Of a stretch of 47,554 nt of DNA, positions 9,155 through 17,706 are shown in pieces; position 1 is the stretch's first letter, and each line of letters begins with the position of its first letter. A program made the position numbers and the translations under genes. Under the pieces are notes generated by a model. It saw only the letters and a list, made by a program, of their open reading frames with translations. It was not told the origin of the DNA and searched no databases. Source of the stretch: Myxococcales bacterium 68-20 (GTDB lineage: Bacteria; Myxococcota_A; Polyangia; Polyangiales; Polyangiaceae); contig MKVQ01000003.1 of the NCBI GenBank assembly GCA_001899635.1, positions 191,243-238,796 of the forward strand, given 5' to 3'.

Positions 9155-9577
9155 CTACTTCTTCTTCTTTCCCGCCGTGTAGACCGTCGCGCGCTTGTTG
9201 CCGCTCTTCTTGAGGACGCCGCTCTTGAGGCCCTCAGCGATCGGCTTCGGCATCTCCCGTTTGTCGAGGTTCAAGGCCGCCTTGATCTGCTCCGCTCGGA
9301 GCCCGTCAGCGTGCTTGGCCACAAGCGCGACGATGCTCTCCAACGTCTGCGCGATGTCGTCGGGGGAACGGCGGCCGAGCCGTCCGGCCTTCTTCGTGGC
9401 CTTCGGAGCGGCTTCGGTCGTCTTGGCGCCGCGGGGAGCGCGAGAGGGGGCAGCGGCGGCAAGACCGCCCGTGACGCTCGCGAGTTCGTCGAGGCTGGCG
9501 CTCCGAAGCGCATCAATGAGGGCAACGGCGAACTTCTGGGCGTGGGCTTCGATGGTCTGACGGAGGGCGGTGGACAT
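9155..9577 (-). CDS. DNA-binding protein, winged-helix type C-terminus
   Basis: A 140-residue protein from ATG 9577 (MSTALRQTIEAHAQ), preceded by GAGGGG. The middle is Ala/Lys/Pro-rich and basic (AAPKATKKAGRLGRRSPDD). The C-terminus (IAQTLESIVALVAKHADGLR, then AEQIKAALNLDKREMPKPIA, then a strand and KKKK) looks like a winged helix, as in basic DNA-binding proteins I recall from myxobacteria. It is the last gene of the late strand, after the holin. It could be a late regulator or a chromatin-like protein. Its distance from the holin (67 bases) leaves room for its own promoter. Confidence 0.6.
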   Translation of the reverse strand: MSTALRQTIEAHAQKFAVALIDALRSASLDELASVTGGLAAAAPSRAPRGAKTTEAAPKATKKAGRLGRRSPDDIAQTLESIVALVAKHADGLRAEQIKAALNLDKREMPKPIAEGLKSGVLKKSGNKRATVYTAGKKKK

Positions 9578-9644
9578 GCGCCCCTCGTACCCTCGAAAGC
9601 GTGTAGTAGACAACCACTATTGACAGGCTGCCGCCGAAGGCTCG

Positions 9645-10043
9645 TCACTCGCCCCGGTCTTCCTTCTCTCGCTGCGGCGGCCGGAGCTTCTCGATCACGA
9701 GCTTCCTGAAGTCCATTCCAGAGATGCGCGTGAGGTTCTCGTAGATCGAGAGCAGCTCGGTGGAGCCGACGAAGCCAGCGACGACCTTCGTGATCGGAAC
9801 CAGGTCCTCGAAGACGTACAGCTCGGCAACGTGCGCGACGAAGATCGCGGTCAGATAGACCAAGCTCTTCGTGACGGTGCGCCCGAACCTATCGGACGTG
9901 ACCCGCTGGCCGGCCTTGACCGAGGCCCAGACCCCGGTGATCACGTCGATGACGACGAGGAAGCCGAGAGCCAGCGCGGTCGCCTGAATGGGAGCGAAGA
10001 GCCCCAGGGCGAACATGACGAATGGGCCGATGTGCTGCTTCAT
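9645..10043 (-). CDS. Phage holin (holin 4 family type)
   Basis: A 132-residue membrane protein from ATG 10043 (MKQHIGPFVMFALGLF). Hydrophobic segments: about 7-35, including IQATALALGFLVVIDVITGVWA; 58-78 (SLVYLTAIFVAHVAELYVF); and a weaker one near 85-100. The DxxTG motif after the first segment and the SxELLSIxENL motif near the end match the toxin-secretion/phage-lysis holin family. It makes the membrane lesion in lysis. Its ATG overlaps the TGA of the fibre gene (ATGA). No endolysin lies next to it, which is unusual for a lysis cassette. Confidence 0.8.
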   Translation of the reverse strand: MKQHIGPFVMFALGLFAPIQATALALGFLVVIDVITGVWASVKAGQRVTSDRFGRTVTKSLVYLTAIFVAHVAELYVFEDLVPITKVVAGFVGSTELLSIYENLTRISGMDFRKLVIEKLRPPQREKEDRGE

Positions 10044-10750
10044 GTCGCGAGCGTCTCCTGAACCCGCATCTCGCAAAGCCAGTTGCGTGGGTCTGCGTCA
10101 TCTGCCTCGACCGAAACGACGACGTTGAAGCCCGACACGTACACGAGCACGCTGCCGCCGCTCGTTGTCTGGTCCGTGCCGGACTCTTCGGTGCCGACGA
10201 TGACCGGGGAGGTACCGCCCGTCCGTCGGTACACGACCGAGCGCTTCCACCGTCCCCCCTTGGTGACGTTCGTTCGGCGCGCGCACGTCACGATGATGTC
10301 GAACGCGCAGAGCGTCTCATCCTTCACCGTGAACGACGCCACCGTCTTCTGCGCCGGTGATGTCGTCTCGACCTCGCCGACGACCGAGTAGATGCGCCCT
10401 CTCGTGGCCGCGTACTGCGGCGTTCCCGTGATGACCGGGGATGCCAGCGTCTTGTTACTCAGCGTCTGCGTTACCTGCGTGCCGACGAGCGAACCAGGAG
10501 GAGTAATCGCCGTGCTGTAGCCTCCGGCCCCATTGCTCACTAGGAGCTGGCCGAAGCCGCCGTTCGGCGCGGGCGGGATTGGCGGAAGAGGCGGAGCTTC
10601 GATCGTCACGCGAGTGACCGGCGTGCCGTCGTCAGCGGTCGTGTCTTCCGCGGTGACGCCATCGCCAACGAATTCGAGAATCCCCCTCATCGGGAGATTG
10701 CTTCCGAGGTATCGGACGACTGCCGAGAAATACTTACCGAGCCAGTCCAT
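10040..10750 (-). CDS. Tail fibre protein
   Basis: A 236-residue protein from ATG 10750, overlapping the stop of the upstream gene (TGATG). A Pro-rich linker (PPLPPIPPAP) near residue 60 is followed by a repeat-like element, TLSNKTLASPVITGTPQ, which is typical of trimeric phage fibre shafts. The C-terminal beta-rich half may be a receptor-binding or attachment tip. It lies directly after the glycine-rich adhesin and before the holin, the usual site of fibre genes. The short length suggests a small side fibre or a tip component. Confidence 0.7.
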   Translation of the reverse strand: MDWLGKYFSAVVRYLGSNLPMRGILEFVGDGVTAEDTTADDGTPVTRVTIEAPPLPPIPPAPNGGFGQLLVSNGAGGYSTAITPPGSLVGTQVTQTLSNKTLASPVITGTPQYAATRGRIYSVVGEVETTSPAQKTVASFTVKDETLCAFDIIVTCARRTNVTKGGRWKRSVVYRRTGGTSPVIVGTEESGTDQTTSGGSVLVYVSGFNVVVSVEADDADPRNWLCEMRVQETLAT

Positions 10751-11733
10751 CAGACCTCGTCCTCCACCCACACGATTTCGATGACGCCGTTTCCGCCGGC
10801 TCGTCCGGCATGGGCGCTATCGCCACCGCGACCACCGCCACCACCGCCGCCACCACCGCCCCAGGTGCCGGCGGTCGGTCCGACGCGTCCGACCGCTGTA
10901 GACGCGTCACCACCACGGCCGGACGTGACGCCGAACTGGACCCCCGACGCTCCGCCGCCACCACCACCGCCGTGGTCGCCGTGGACCACGTTCGTGTGGG
11001 GAGCGCCGCCGACACCGCCCGCGTGGATGCCGCTTCCACCGCCGGGCATCCCTCGCCCCCAACCACCGAACTGCGGCCCCAGAAGCGCACGGACGATCGC
11101 TCCCTCGTCCGCCGAGAGTTCGACTCGCGCGAGCGCCGAAGTGGGCTTTACGGGCTGGCCGCCCGGAGCGTCCCCCTCCTCTCCGAGGTTGGCTCCGCCG
11201 ATGCCGCCGCCCGCCCCGTAGAAGGTGAAGTTGGAGAGGACGTTCGTGGCGCTCGTGAACGTCGTGTTGCCGCCGTCGCCTCCGTTGCCGCCCGCAGTCG
11301 CGCCACCAAACGTTCCGGCCGTGCCTCCGATGCCACCTGCTCCGATGAGGATCGCGATCGTGTCCCCTGGAGTGAGGTAGACAAGGTGACGGGTGACGAG
11401 CGCGCCACCTCCACCTCCACCGCCTCCTCCTTGAGTCGAACCGCCACCGGCGGCGCCAGCGCCACCACCGCCGCCACCACCGCCGCCCCCGCAGCCGAGG
11501 AGTAGCGCGAGGGTGCATCGAGCGGGAACGACCCACGACTTCGACAGCCCGCCTTCGCCGTTGAACCCAACGGACTTCAGCCTCGGGCTCTTGGCCTTCA
11601 GGCGAGATGTGCGGTCACCGAGGGCCTCGAATGCGACGTTGACCGAGGCGGCGTCGAGCGAATCCCCGTCGTCCGGGAGGTAGTAGTCCTCCGGCCACGT
11701 TGCGTTCGGATCTCCGGCGTACTGACGGCCCAT
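10750..11733 (-). CDS. Glycine-rich tail tip/adhesin protein
   Basis: A 327-residue protein with an N-terminal attachment region (MGRQYAGDPNATWPEDYYLP) and then long glycine runs of up to ten Gly. The pattern (WxVP near 68, GGGGGG, LTPGDTIAILIGAGGIGG, further Gly blocks to the end, then a final EIVWVEDEV strand) matches the glycine-rich domain of phage tail proteins. Gly runs of this kind form polyglycine II sandwiches in T4-like gp38 adhesins. Likely role: host receptor binding. The Gly codons are nearly all GGC/GGT/GGA in CCACC-rich tracts (on plus), a likely recombination or slippage hot spot. Confidence 0.72.
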   Translation of the reverse strand: MGRQYAGDPNATWPEDYYLPDDGDSLDAASVNVAFEALGDRTSRLKAKSPRLKSVGFNGEGGLSKSWVVPARCTLALLLGCGGGGGGGGGGAGAAGGGSTQGGGGGGGGGALVTRHLVYLTPGDTIAILIGAGGIGGTAGTFGGATAGGNGGDGGNTTFTSATNVLSNFTFYGAGGGIGGANLGEEGDAPGGQPVKPTSALARVELSADEGAIVRALLGPQFGGWGRGMPGGGSGIHAGGVGGAPHTNVVHGDHGGGGGGGASGVQFGVTSGRGGDASTAVGRVGPTAGTWGGGGGGGGGGRGGDSAHAGRAGGNGVIEIVWVEDEV

Positions 11734-11772
11734 GCCAAGGCGCCGTCACTGAAGGGCTATCGAACTGCGGAC

Positions 11773-12537
11773 TCAGGGCTCCCAGTACCGGAACGTGCTT
11801 TGGCGCGCTGGAACGCGCGACGCTCCACGCGTTCCCCACTGGCCCCATGTTCCATCCGGCGTCACGTCATCATCGGCCCAGATGACCGCGCGGATCCGGT
11901 TGTGGTTGCCCTTCCACTGCGAGAGCAGCCCTTTCACGGCGTCGACTTCTTCCCTCAGGCAGTCGTGCCCGAAGCCCATCGGAGCGTCGCCCCAGCTCCT
12001 GTCGCCCCACGCGCTGTCATGCGCCCACTGGCCGGGTGAAGGCGACGTGACGATGACCCAAAGGTCGGAGTCGTAGTTGGCCCGCTCCGGGTTCGAGACC
12101 GAGTCCCAGTCCCATGGAGCCTCGTACGTCGAGGTTGTCCCATCGGCGGCAACGTCGAACCACTGGCCGTGCCGGTTCACGACACGGACGCGAGGACGGC
12201 CACGGAGGAACTCGTGGATCGCGACGCCGATCGCCTCCTCCGAGCCCGCTCTCGCCCAGTACTCGAGCCAGCGGAGGAGCCTCTTGGCGTAGTCGGCGTC
12301 CGACTCGTCTTGCGCGCGGATGATGCCTCGCGACGAACCGATGAGCGTGAGCGCCGTGGGCGTCCCCCTGCCCGGCCACGAGGCGACCATGCCCTGGATG
12401 AGAACGTCCGCGGCAGCATCGAGCGTGGCCGCAAGTGTCCAGAGGACTCGGTAGCCGACGTTCGCCCCCGGCCGATCACGGAGCCAGACGGGCGCGTACC
12501 GCTCGACCGAGTCGCGGAACCTGCGCTCCGATGCCAT
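11773..12537 (-). CDS. Baseplate/tail protein, Mu gp48 (P2 gpI)-like
   Basis: A 254-residue protein placed directly after the baseplate J gene. The N-terminus (RYAPVWLRDRPGANVGYRVL) and the helical domain (YAKRLLRWLEYWARAGSEEA) are like gp48/YmfQ or tail protein I, which connects fibres to the baseplate. The C-terminus is Trp-rich (WAHDSAWGDRSWGDAPMGFG). It starts 1 base from the J stop. The assignment rests mainly on order, with moderate sequence resemblance. Confidence 0.65.
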   Translation of the reverse strand: MASERRFRDSVERYAPVWLRDRPGANVGYRVLWTLAATLDAAADVLIQGMVASWPGRGTPTALTLIGSSRGIIRAQDESDADYAKRLLRWLEYWARAGSEEAIGVAIHEFLRGRPRVRVVNRHGQWFDVAADGTTSTYEAPWDWDSVSNPERANYDSDLWVIVTSPSPGQWAHDSAWGDRSWGDAPMGFGHDCLREEVDAVKGLLSQWKGNHNRIRAVIWADDDVTPDGTWGQWGTRGASRVPARQSTFRYWEP

Positions 12538-12538
12538 C

Positions 12539-13684
12539 TCAGACGATCCTCACGTCGGTGGTGACGGCGAGAGTGACAACCTCGCCCGTAGCGAGGTTGA
12601 GGTCCGACGCGTCGTTCAGATCAACGTCGAAGATGCTCGCGTGGACACTCTTGGCCGTCCCGGTAATGAAGTCCGAGTAGAGCTTCCCCTGGTTGCTCGG
12701 GGGCTTCTTATACCCGCCGATCTTGTACTTCCGGATCTCCTCCCGGAGGGCCGCATCTACGTCGCTCTTGATCTTCTGCGCGTCGACTCCTTGAGTTCGC
12801 CGCATCCACACGGTGAGGCTCCTCGAGTAGGCAACCTCCGTAGCCGGGAGGACGTAGACGCGTACGCCGGCCGGACGCGCGATGGCCTCGATAGAATCTC
12901 GGGCGGCATCGAGGTCCACCGTGAGCGGAGCTCCCGACGGACTCGCGAGGTAGACCGTGACCTCGCTCGTCGACGATGCCTCCGACGGAACAACGCGGTT
13001 GATGTTTGTGGGTGACCCATCGGGCCTCCGTGCCTGACGAACGGCCCACTCGTAGACGCCGCGAGGCCCGAGGCCGGAGATGCTGGCGAGCTTGTTCCGG
13101 CAGGCTTGCCGGAGATCCTCGTCGTTCTCCTCGTCCGAGCCGATGGCGGCATCGGGGTTGATGACCTCGACTCCGAGCAGCTGCGTCTCGAGCGAATCGA
13201 TCGTCTCTGGAGCCGCCGCCGAATCGGCCCCTTGCTCGACGGCGATGATCCCGACGAGCTTCGTCTCGAAGGCCCCGAGCGAGAGGGGCTCGGCGTTCAG
13301 GTACGCCTTCTTGGTCTCGCTCGAGTAGACGCGGACGGAGCCTGCCGGGTAGTCGCCGGGCGCGAAGCTTCCGCCGCCCGTGTTCTTGAACCGGACCTTG
13401 CCGGTCGCGAACGTCGCGGGCTTGCGCTCGACGCCGTAGACGTACTTCGCGAGCGCCGTGAGCCAGTTGCCCTCGGCGAGGTCGAGGAAGCCGCCGCGGA
13501 TAGCGGCCGCCATCAACACCGTGAAGTCCGAGTACACGATCGACGCGACGCGGAGGATCGTCCGCAGCGCGCCGGCCTTCCGCCACGAGCGGGCGGGAAC
13601 CTTGGCGTCTTCCAGGATCTGAAGGAACCGCTCCAAGACCTCGTCGGAGGTCAACGGCCGGATGAGATCCTCGATGGGGTTCAT
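12539..13684 (-). CDS. Baseplate J-like protein (Mu gp47-like)
   Basis: A 381-residue protein. The layout is typical of baseplate J: a helical N-terminus; the conserved beginning of a beta domain (GNWLTALAKYVYGVERKPAT); an FKNTGGGSFAPGDYPAGSV segment; acidic EENDEDLRQACR; and a C-terminal strand/helix domain with IRKYKIGGY. It forms the outer baseplate wedge of contractile tails. Its start overlaps the gp25 gene stop (ATGA). Confidence 0.85.
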   Translation of the reverse strand: MNPIEDLIRPLTSDEVLERFLQILEDAKVPARSWRKAGALRTILRVASIVYSDFTVLMAAAIRGGFLDLAEGNWLTALAKYVYGVERKPATFATGKVRFKNTGGGSFAPGDYPAGSVRVYSSETKKAYLNAEPLSLGAFETKLVGIIAVEQGADSAAAPETIDSLETQLLGVEVINPDAAIGSDEENDEDLRQACRNKLASISGLGPRGVYEWAVRQARRPDGSPTNINRVVPSEASSTSEVTVYLASPSGAPLTVDLDAARDSIEAIARPAGVRVYVLPATEVAYSRSLTVWMRRTQGVDAQKIKSDVDAALREEIRKYKIGGYKKPPSNQGKLYSDFITGTAKSVHASIFDVDLNDASDLNLATGEVVTLAVTTDVRIV

Positions 13685-14040
13685 GACAGCCGGACCCCCT
13701 CGGAGTCGGCCGTCACGTTCATCGTGAGGCGCTCCTCGTTGACGCCGACGACGATCTCGATGTCGTACGCCCCGGCGCTATCTCTGGGCGCGATGGTGGC
13801 CTTACAGGACGCGACTCTGTCGTCCTTCAGGAAGTCGGCTTCGATGAGCCGGGCGAACAGCTCCGGGCGGACGACGCCGGAGAGAAGGTTGGAGATGCCG
13901 ACTCCCCTGTCGGGATCGTCCGGGTTGGAGCCGGGCTCCTCGATGAGCCGGTGATAGAGATCCTGCTCAAGGATCTCCCACTCGTCGGAGGTCTCCGCGG
14001 CAAAGAGGTCGACGTCCTCGTAGCAGACCAGGTCCATCAA
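13681..14040 (-). CDS. Baseplate wedge, gp25/GPW-like
   Basis: A 119-residue protein with the size and order of Mu gp46 / P2 gpW. Signs: an N-terminal DLVCYEDVDLF region, central EQDLYHRLIEEPGS and GVGISNLLSG, then LFARLIEADFLKDDRV and a C-terminal beta strand pair (AYDIEIVVGVNEERLTMNVT). These follow the gp25-like lysozyme-fold wedge scheme. It lies between the spike and the J protein. Confidence 0.75.
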   Translation of the reverse strand: MMDLVCYEDVDLFAAETSDEWEILEQDLYHRLIEEPGSNPDDPDRGVGISNLLSGVVRPELFARLIEADFLKDDRVASCKATIAPRDSAGAYDIEIVVGVNEERLTMNVTADSEGVRLS

Positions 14041-14069
14041 CGGACCCAGGCCAATGGAGGGTTATCGCA

Positions 14070-15194
14070 TCAGCTGGCGAACAGCTTGGTGCTCGCCATG
14101 TCCACCGGAGGCGTGGCCGAACCGGGCGCGAGCAGGTTGATCGCCGTCGTCACGGCCGTGATCCACTGGAGGAACGCTGGCGTCGCCATGAGCACCGGAA
14201 ACGTCCCGAGCCCGACGGAGACCTTCAGCGCGTCTAGCGACAGCTCGAGCGGCGTCGAGTCGTCGAAGCCAACCACGATGGGCTCATGGTCGATGAACGC
14301 GACTAGCACGGTGGAGCTCGGCAGAACCTTCGCGCGCACGCCCGACATGCCGGGCCAGACGGACACCGGGAAGACGTCGGGGACGGGGCCCTTGACCTTC
14401 GACTGCAGAATCAGCTTCCCGTCCGGCTTCTGCGAGACGACCGTGTACTTGTGGAGCTGCAGGAACTCCGGTTGGACGGTGGCGCGCACGAACCCCTGAA
14501 CCGCCTTTGCGAGCCGTCCCATCGGGTTCGGGTCCACTGCCTCGGTCGAGCAGAAGAGCGTTGCGCGCGCTCCGCCCTCACCCCAGCTCTGCTCGACGTC
14601 GCGGACGTGCAGGACGCCGAACCGAGCGTCCGTGAGGATGGTTCCCGGCGTGATGATCTCGTCGCTGGCCGCCTGGACCGTCCGCGTCAGCGGGTCGTAC
14701 GAGACGATCGTCACGCCCGGTGAGGCCGGCGTCGGGATGTGCGGCCCTACCTGGGTGACGCCCTTCAAGTCGACGAACCAAGAGCGCCCGGAGAGAACGC
14801 GCGACGCCGGGCCGGCACCCCTGACGTAGTGCGCCGGGAGAACCTCCGGCGATGCGTCGACCGGAGGTGGTTCGCCGACTTCCGCGGCGGTCGTCGAGAA
14901 GACCGAGCTCGAGAGGACGCCGGCCGGGTTGTGATAGTCGCGTTTTAGGACGGGCTTCATCCAGCCGAAGCCGCCGACCAGCCTCAAGGAGGCCTTCTCG
15001 CCGAACTTCCCGCTTCCAGCCGGATCGACGGTGCAAGGGAGGATCTGCTCTTGAATCTTGAGGGTGACCTTCCCGCTCGGAAGGACGCCCGCGAGGCTGG
15101 GATCCACGTCCACCTCGGCAACCCAACACCCCGACGACGGGATCGTCAGCATCACCGAGAGCGCCGTCAGGTCGTTGACGAGCATCGTGGTCAC
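14070..15194 (-). CDS. Baseplate hub/spike protein (Mu gp45-like OB region)
   Basis: A 374-residue protein. The N-terminal half is beta-rich and unassigned. The second half (LQLHKYTVVSQKPDGKLILQ, then PDVFPVSVWPGMSGVRAKVL, VLVAFIDHEPIVVGFDD) is like the OB-fold domain of gpV/gp45 spikes. The C-terminus (FLQWITAVTTAINLLAPG) is a short helix, unlike the needle of P2 gpV. It may combine hub and spike roles that are separate in Mu. The ATG overlaps the previous stop. Confidence 0.65.
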   Translation of the reverse strand: MTTMLVNDLTALSVMLTIPSSGCWVAEVDVDPSLAGVLPSGKVTLKIQEQILPCTVDPAGSGKFGEKASLRLVGGFGWMKPVLKRDYHNPAGVLSSSVFSTTAAEVGEPPPVDASPEVLPAHYVRGAGPASRVLSGRSWFVDLKGVTQVGPHIPTPASPGVTIVSYDPLTRTVQAASDEIITPGTILTDARFGVLHVRDVEQSWGEGGARATLFCSTEAVDPNPMGRLAKAVQGFVRATVQPEFLQLHKYTVVSQKPDGKLILQSKVKGPVPDVFPVSVWPGMSGVRAKVLPSSTVLVAFIDHEPIVVGFDDSTPLELSLDALKVSVGLGTFPVLMATPAFLQWITAVTTAINLLAPGSATPPVDMASTKLFAS

Positions 15195-15721
15195 GGCGCC
15201 ATCACCTTCTGCAGCTCAGCGAGCTTCGCGGCGATCTCGGCGTCCTGAGCGTCCTTGATCGTGGGCTTCGGAACGGTGCCGGCGGGGATGCCCGGCGTGG
15301 GCTTCACGAGGGCGGGCTTGGGCGCGCGGAACTCCTTGAAGCTCACGACGGTTTCCCAGAGGCCATCATCCACCTGGGTCCACCCCTTCACGTCCGTCAC
15401 CACGACCTGGGTGATCTTGTGGGGCGGCTTGACGAGGACGGGGTTGTAGATGCCGATCGAAGTGCCCTTTAGGCCGAGCTGAGGGGCCATGAAGTGCCTC
15501 GTGGCGTACGCATCCCAAAGCACCGAATGCGCCTCGTCCCAGAAGCGAAAGACGCCATCGAAGACGGCCAACCCGTTGCCCGTGAAGACGAGCGACGCGC
15601 CCGAGTAGCCATACCCCTTCCGCTCGTCCCAGTTGCGAGGCGAGTTGGGCGCCGTGATCGTGACGTTCCCAGGGCTCGGATCGGTGCCGATGAGGATGTA
15701 GTCAGCGTAGGGGAAGCTCAC
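15191..15721 (-). CDS. Tail protein between tape measure and spike (unknown family)
   Basis: A 176-residue protein with an N-terminal beta-like domain (ITAPNSPRNWDERKGYGYSG, GVFRFWDEAHSVLWDAYATR), a strand-rich middle, and a Pro-rich then helical C-terminus (KDAQDAEIAAKLAELQKVMA). In Mu the corresponding place is taken by gpN (gp43) or a tube-baseplate adaptor; a role there is inferred only from order. The start overlaps the tape measure stop (ATGA). Confidence 0.6.
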   Translation of the reverse strand: MSFPYADYILIGTDPSPGNVTITAPNSPRNWDERKGYGYSGASLVFTGNGLAVFDGVFRFWDEAHSVLWDAYATRHFMAPQLGLKGTSIGIYNPVLVKPPHKITQVVVTDVKGWTQVDDGLWETVVSFKEFRAPKPALVKPTPGIPAGTVPKPTIKDAQDAEIAAKLAELQKVMAP

Positions 15722-17706
15722 GGTGTCACCGGAATCCCGGCTCCGAGACTCGCGGTCTCGAGAGCCTTGATGATCTTCGCCATGGCGGAGTCCTCGATCG
15801 CCTTCGCGATCTCCTGCGGCGAGCCGTTGCCGCCCTGGACGTGGATGCCCCCTACGTCGACGATGATGGGCGCTCGGCCTCCGCCAGAGGATGCGCCCGC
15901 CGCTTGCGCGCTCGGCAATGCGGGTGGGCCGACCATCTCGTCAACCGCCCTCTGAGCGGCGGGCGTGCCCTTCTCGATGTTGTCGACGTAGCCATCGACC
16001 GTGTCGTCCGCGTACCGCGCGAACGCCTTGCTCGGACTCGCGATCTGGAGAGAGGTCTTGAACGCCTTCTTCACGTTCTCGCCGAGGCCCGTGACGGTGT
16101 CCCAGAGGGCCTTGCCCTTCGACGTGATGCCGCCGATGAGCCCATCGACGATCGACGATCCAAGGCCCTTCCAGTCGAGGGTCATGAAGAACCTGGTGAC
16201 GTCCTCGGTCTTCTGCTGCAGCCACAGCATGGCGGCGCCGAACGCCGCGAACGGGGCCACCGCCGCTGCGAGGACCGCACCGACGAGCACCACTCCGGTG
16301 ACGAGCATCCCCACGGCCGTCTTCCCCGCCAGAACCGCCCACGTCATGGCGTCCACGTTCTTGAGGAGCGTCGAATCCCCGAAGGCGCTCTTGAGCGCGT
16401 TCTTCACCTTGAAGAACCCGATCGCGAGGTCGAGTCCCGCGATGACCATGCCCTTGAAGAACCCACCCGCGAGTGGAGCGAGTGCCCCCAGTACGCTCGC
16501 GAACTCGTTACCGAAGGTCGTGACGAGGACCTTCAGGCCAGCACCGGACATGCTCCCTTCGTCCAGCAGTCCGATGAGGGACGAGAGCCCCTTGAGGAGC
16601 GGCTCGATGTTCACGTCCGAGGTGAGCCCGCCCAGGTTCCTCTTGAGCGTGACGAGCTGCTCATCGAAGCCGAGGAGCTTGCGCGCGTTGAGGTCGCCGA
16701 ACTTCTTCTTGGTCGCACGGGCGAGCGCCTCGGCTCCGGCTTCGAGCGGCACTCGACCTTCGAGGAGAGCAAGACGCGCCTCCTTCATGCCGACCTTCAT
16801 CGAGCTCGATATCTCCGAGGCGATGTCGTCGAACTTCAGCCCCGAGCCGATCAGCTCTTGCGGGTTGATCTGAAGCCGCTGCGCGAGCCGCCCTCTGGTG
16901 ATGAACTCTTCGAGCTTCTTCGCGCCGTCTGCCCCAAGGGCGCCGGCCGCTTGGCTCATCGCCTCGAGGGTTGAGACGAACGTCTTGCCGTGAATCCCTC
17001 CCTTCAAGAGGGATGCGGCCATGTCGTGGATCGCCGAATCCGCGAGCGGAACCTGACGGGTCAGGTTGTTGATGTGCTGGGTGAGGTGACGGGCATCCTG
17101 AGCGGAGCCCGTGAGCGCCTCCCGCACGAGCCCCGTAGACCGCGCTGCGTTCGCGTTCGTGACGATCCACTTGCCGAGCGCGACGGCCCCGACGACCACG
17201 GCGGCCGTGACGGCAACGATGGCTGCAGCGAGCCCCACAGCGGCCAGGGTGGCGTAGCCCATCCCGCCGCCAGCACCGCGGAGCAGGTCTGCGAAGCCTC
17301 CGAACTGGTTCTTGAGGTTGGCGACGGGCCCGCCGATCTTGTCGACCGCAGATCCCAGGGCGTTCAGTCGATTCGTCCGGAGCTGGTCTTGGGCCTGGGC
17401 GAGCTTCTTCGCCTTCTCGGTGAGCTGCGCGTAGCTCGTCCCTTGCTTCAGCAGCGCGATGTTGCTCCGCGAGATCGACTCACGGAGCGAGTTCATCTTC
17501 CCAGTGATCTGCTGCTTGAGACTCTTGACCTCCTCCGAGTTTCCCCGAAGGGACCCCAGGCTCTTTCGGTACGCCTGGATGGTCCGCTCGTTCTCCTCCA
17601 TCTCCTTGCGGAAATCTTCGAGCGACGAGACCATCTCCTCCGAGGGCTCGGAGATGCTGTTGTCGATCCCGAAGGACCACTTGGTATCGGGCGCGTTACT
17701 TGCCAT
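15718..17706 (-). CDS. Tail tape measure protein
   Basis: A 662-residue protein. Residues 20-125 are coiled coil (KEMEENERTIQAYRKSLGSL and following). Hydrophobic spans lie near 150-185 (ATLAAVGLAAAIVAVTAAVV) and 465-505 (VGMLVTGVVLVGAVLAAAVA). The C-terminal part has the SPSKAFARYADDTVDGYVD pattern common at tape-measure ends. It sets tail length and is injected ahead of DNA. The start lies inside the frameshift extension of the chaperone, as in many phages. Confidence 0.88.
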   Translation of the reverse strand: MASNAPDTKWSFGIDNSISEPSEEMVSSLEDFRKEMEENERTIQAYRKSLGSLRGNSEEVKSLKQQITGKMNSLRESISRSNIALLKQGTSYAQLTEKAKKLAQAQDQLRTNRLNALGSAVDKIGGPVANLKNQFGGFADLLRGAGGGMGYATLAAVGLAAAIVAVTAAVVVGAVALGKWIVTNANAARSTGLVREALTGSAQDARHLTQHINNLTRQVPLADSAIHDMAASLLKGGIHGKTFVSTLEAMSQAAGALGADGAKKLEEFITRGRLAQRLQINPQELIGSGLKFDDIASEISSSMKVGMKEARLALLEGRVPLEAGAEALARATKKKFGDLNARKLLGFDEQLVTLKRNLGGLTSDVNIEPLLKGLSSLIGLLDEGSMSGAGLKVLVTTFGNEFASVLGALAPLAGGFFKGMVIAGLDLAIGFFKVKNALKSAFGDSTLLKNVDAMTWAVLAGKTAVGMLVTGVVLVGAVLAAAVAPFAAFGAAMLWLQQKTEDVTRFFMTLDWKGLGSSIVDGLIGGITSKGKALWDTVTGLGENVKKAFKTSLQIASPSKAFARYADDTVDGYVDNIEKGTPAAQRAVDEMVGPPALPSAQAAGASSGGGRAPIIVDVGGIHVQGGNGSPQEIAKAIEDSAMAKIIKALETASLGAGIPVTP

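Noticed and set aside
10800-11510. CRISPR-like repetitive appearance
   Set aside because: The repeats are irregular poly-Gly codon tracts within the adhesin gene, with no regular spacer pattern.
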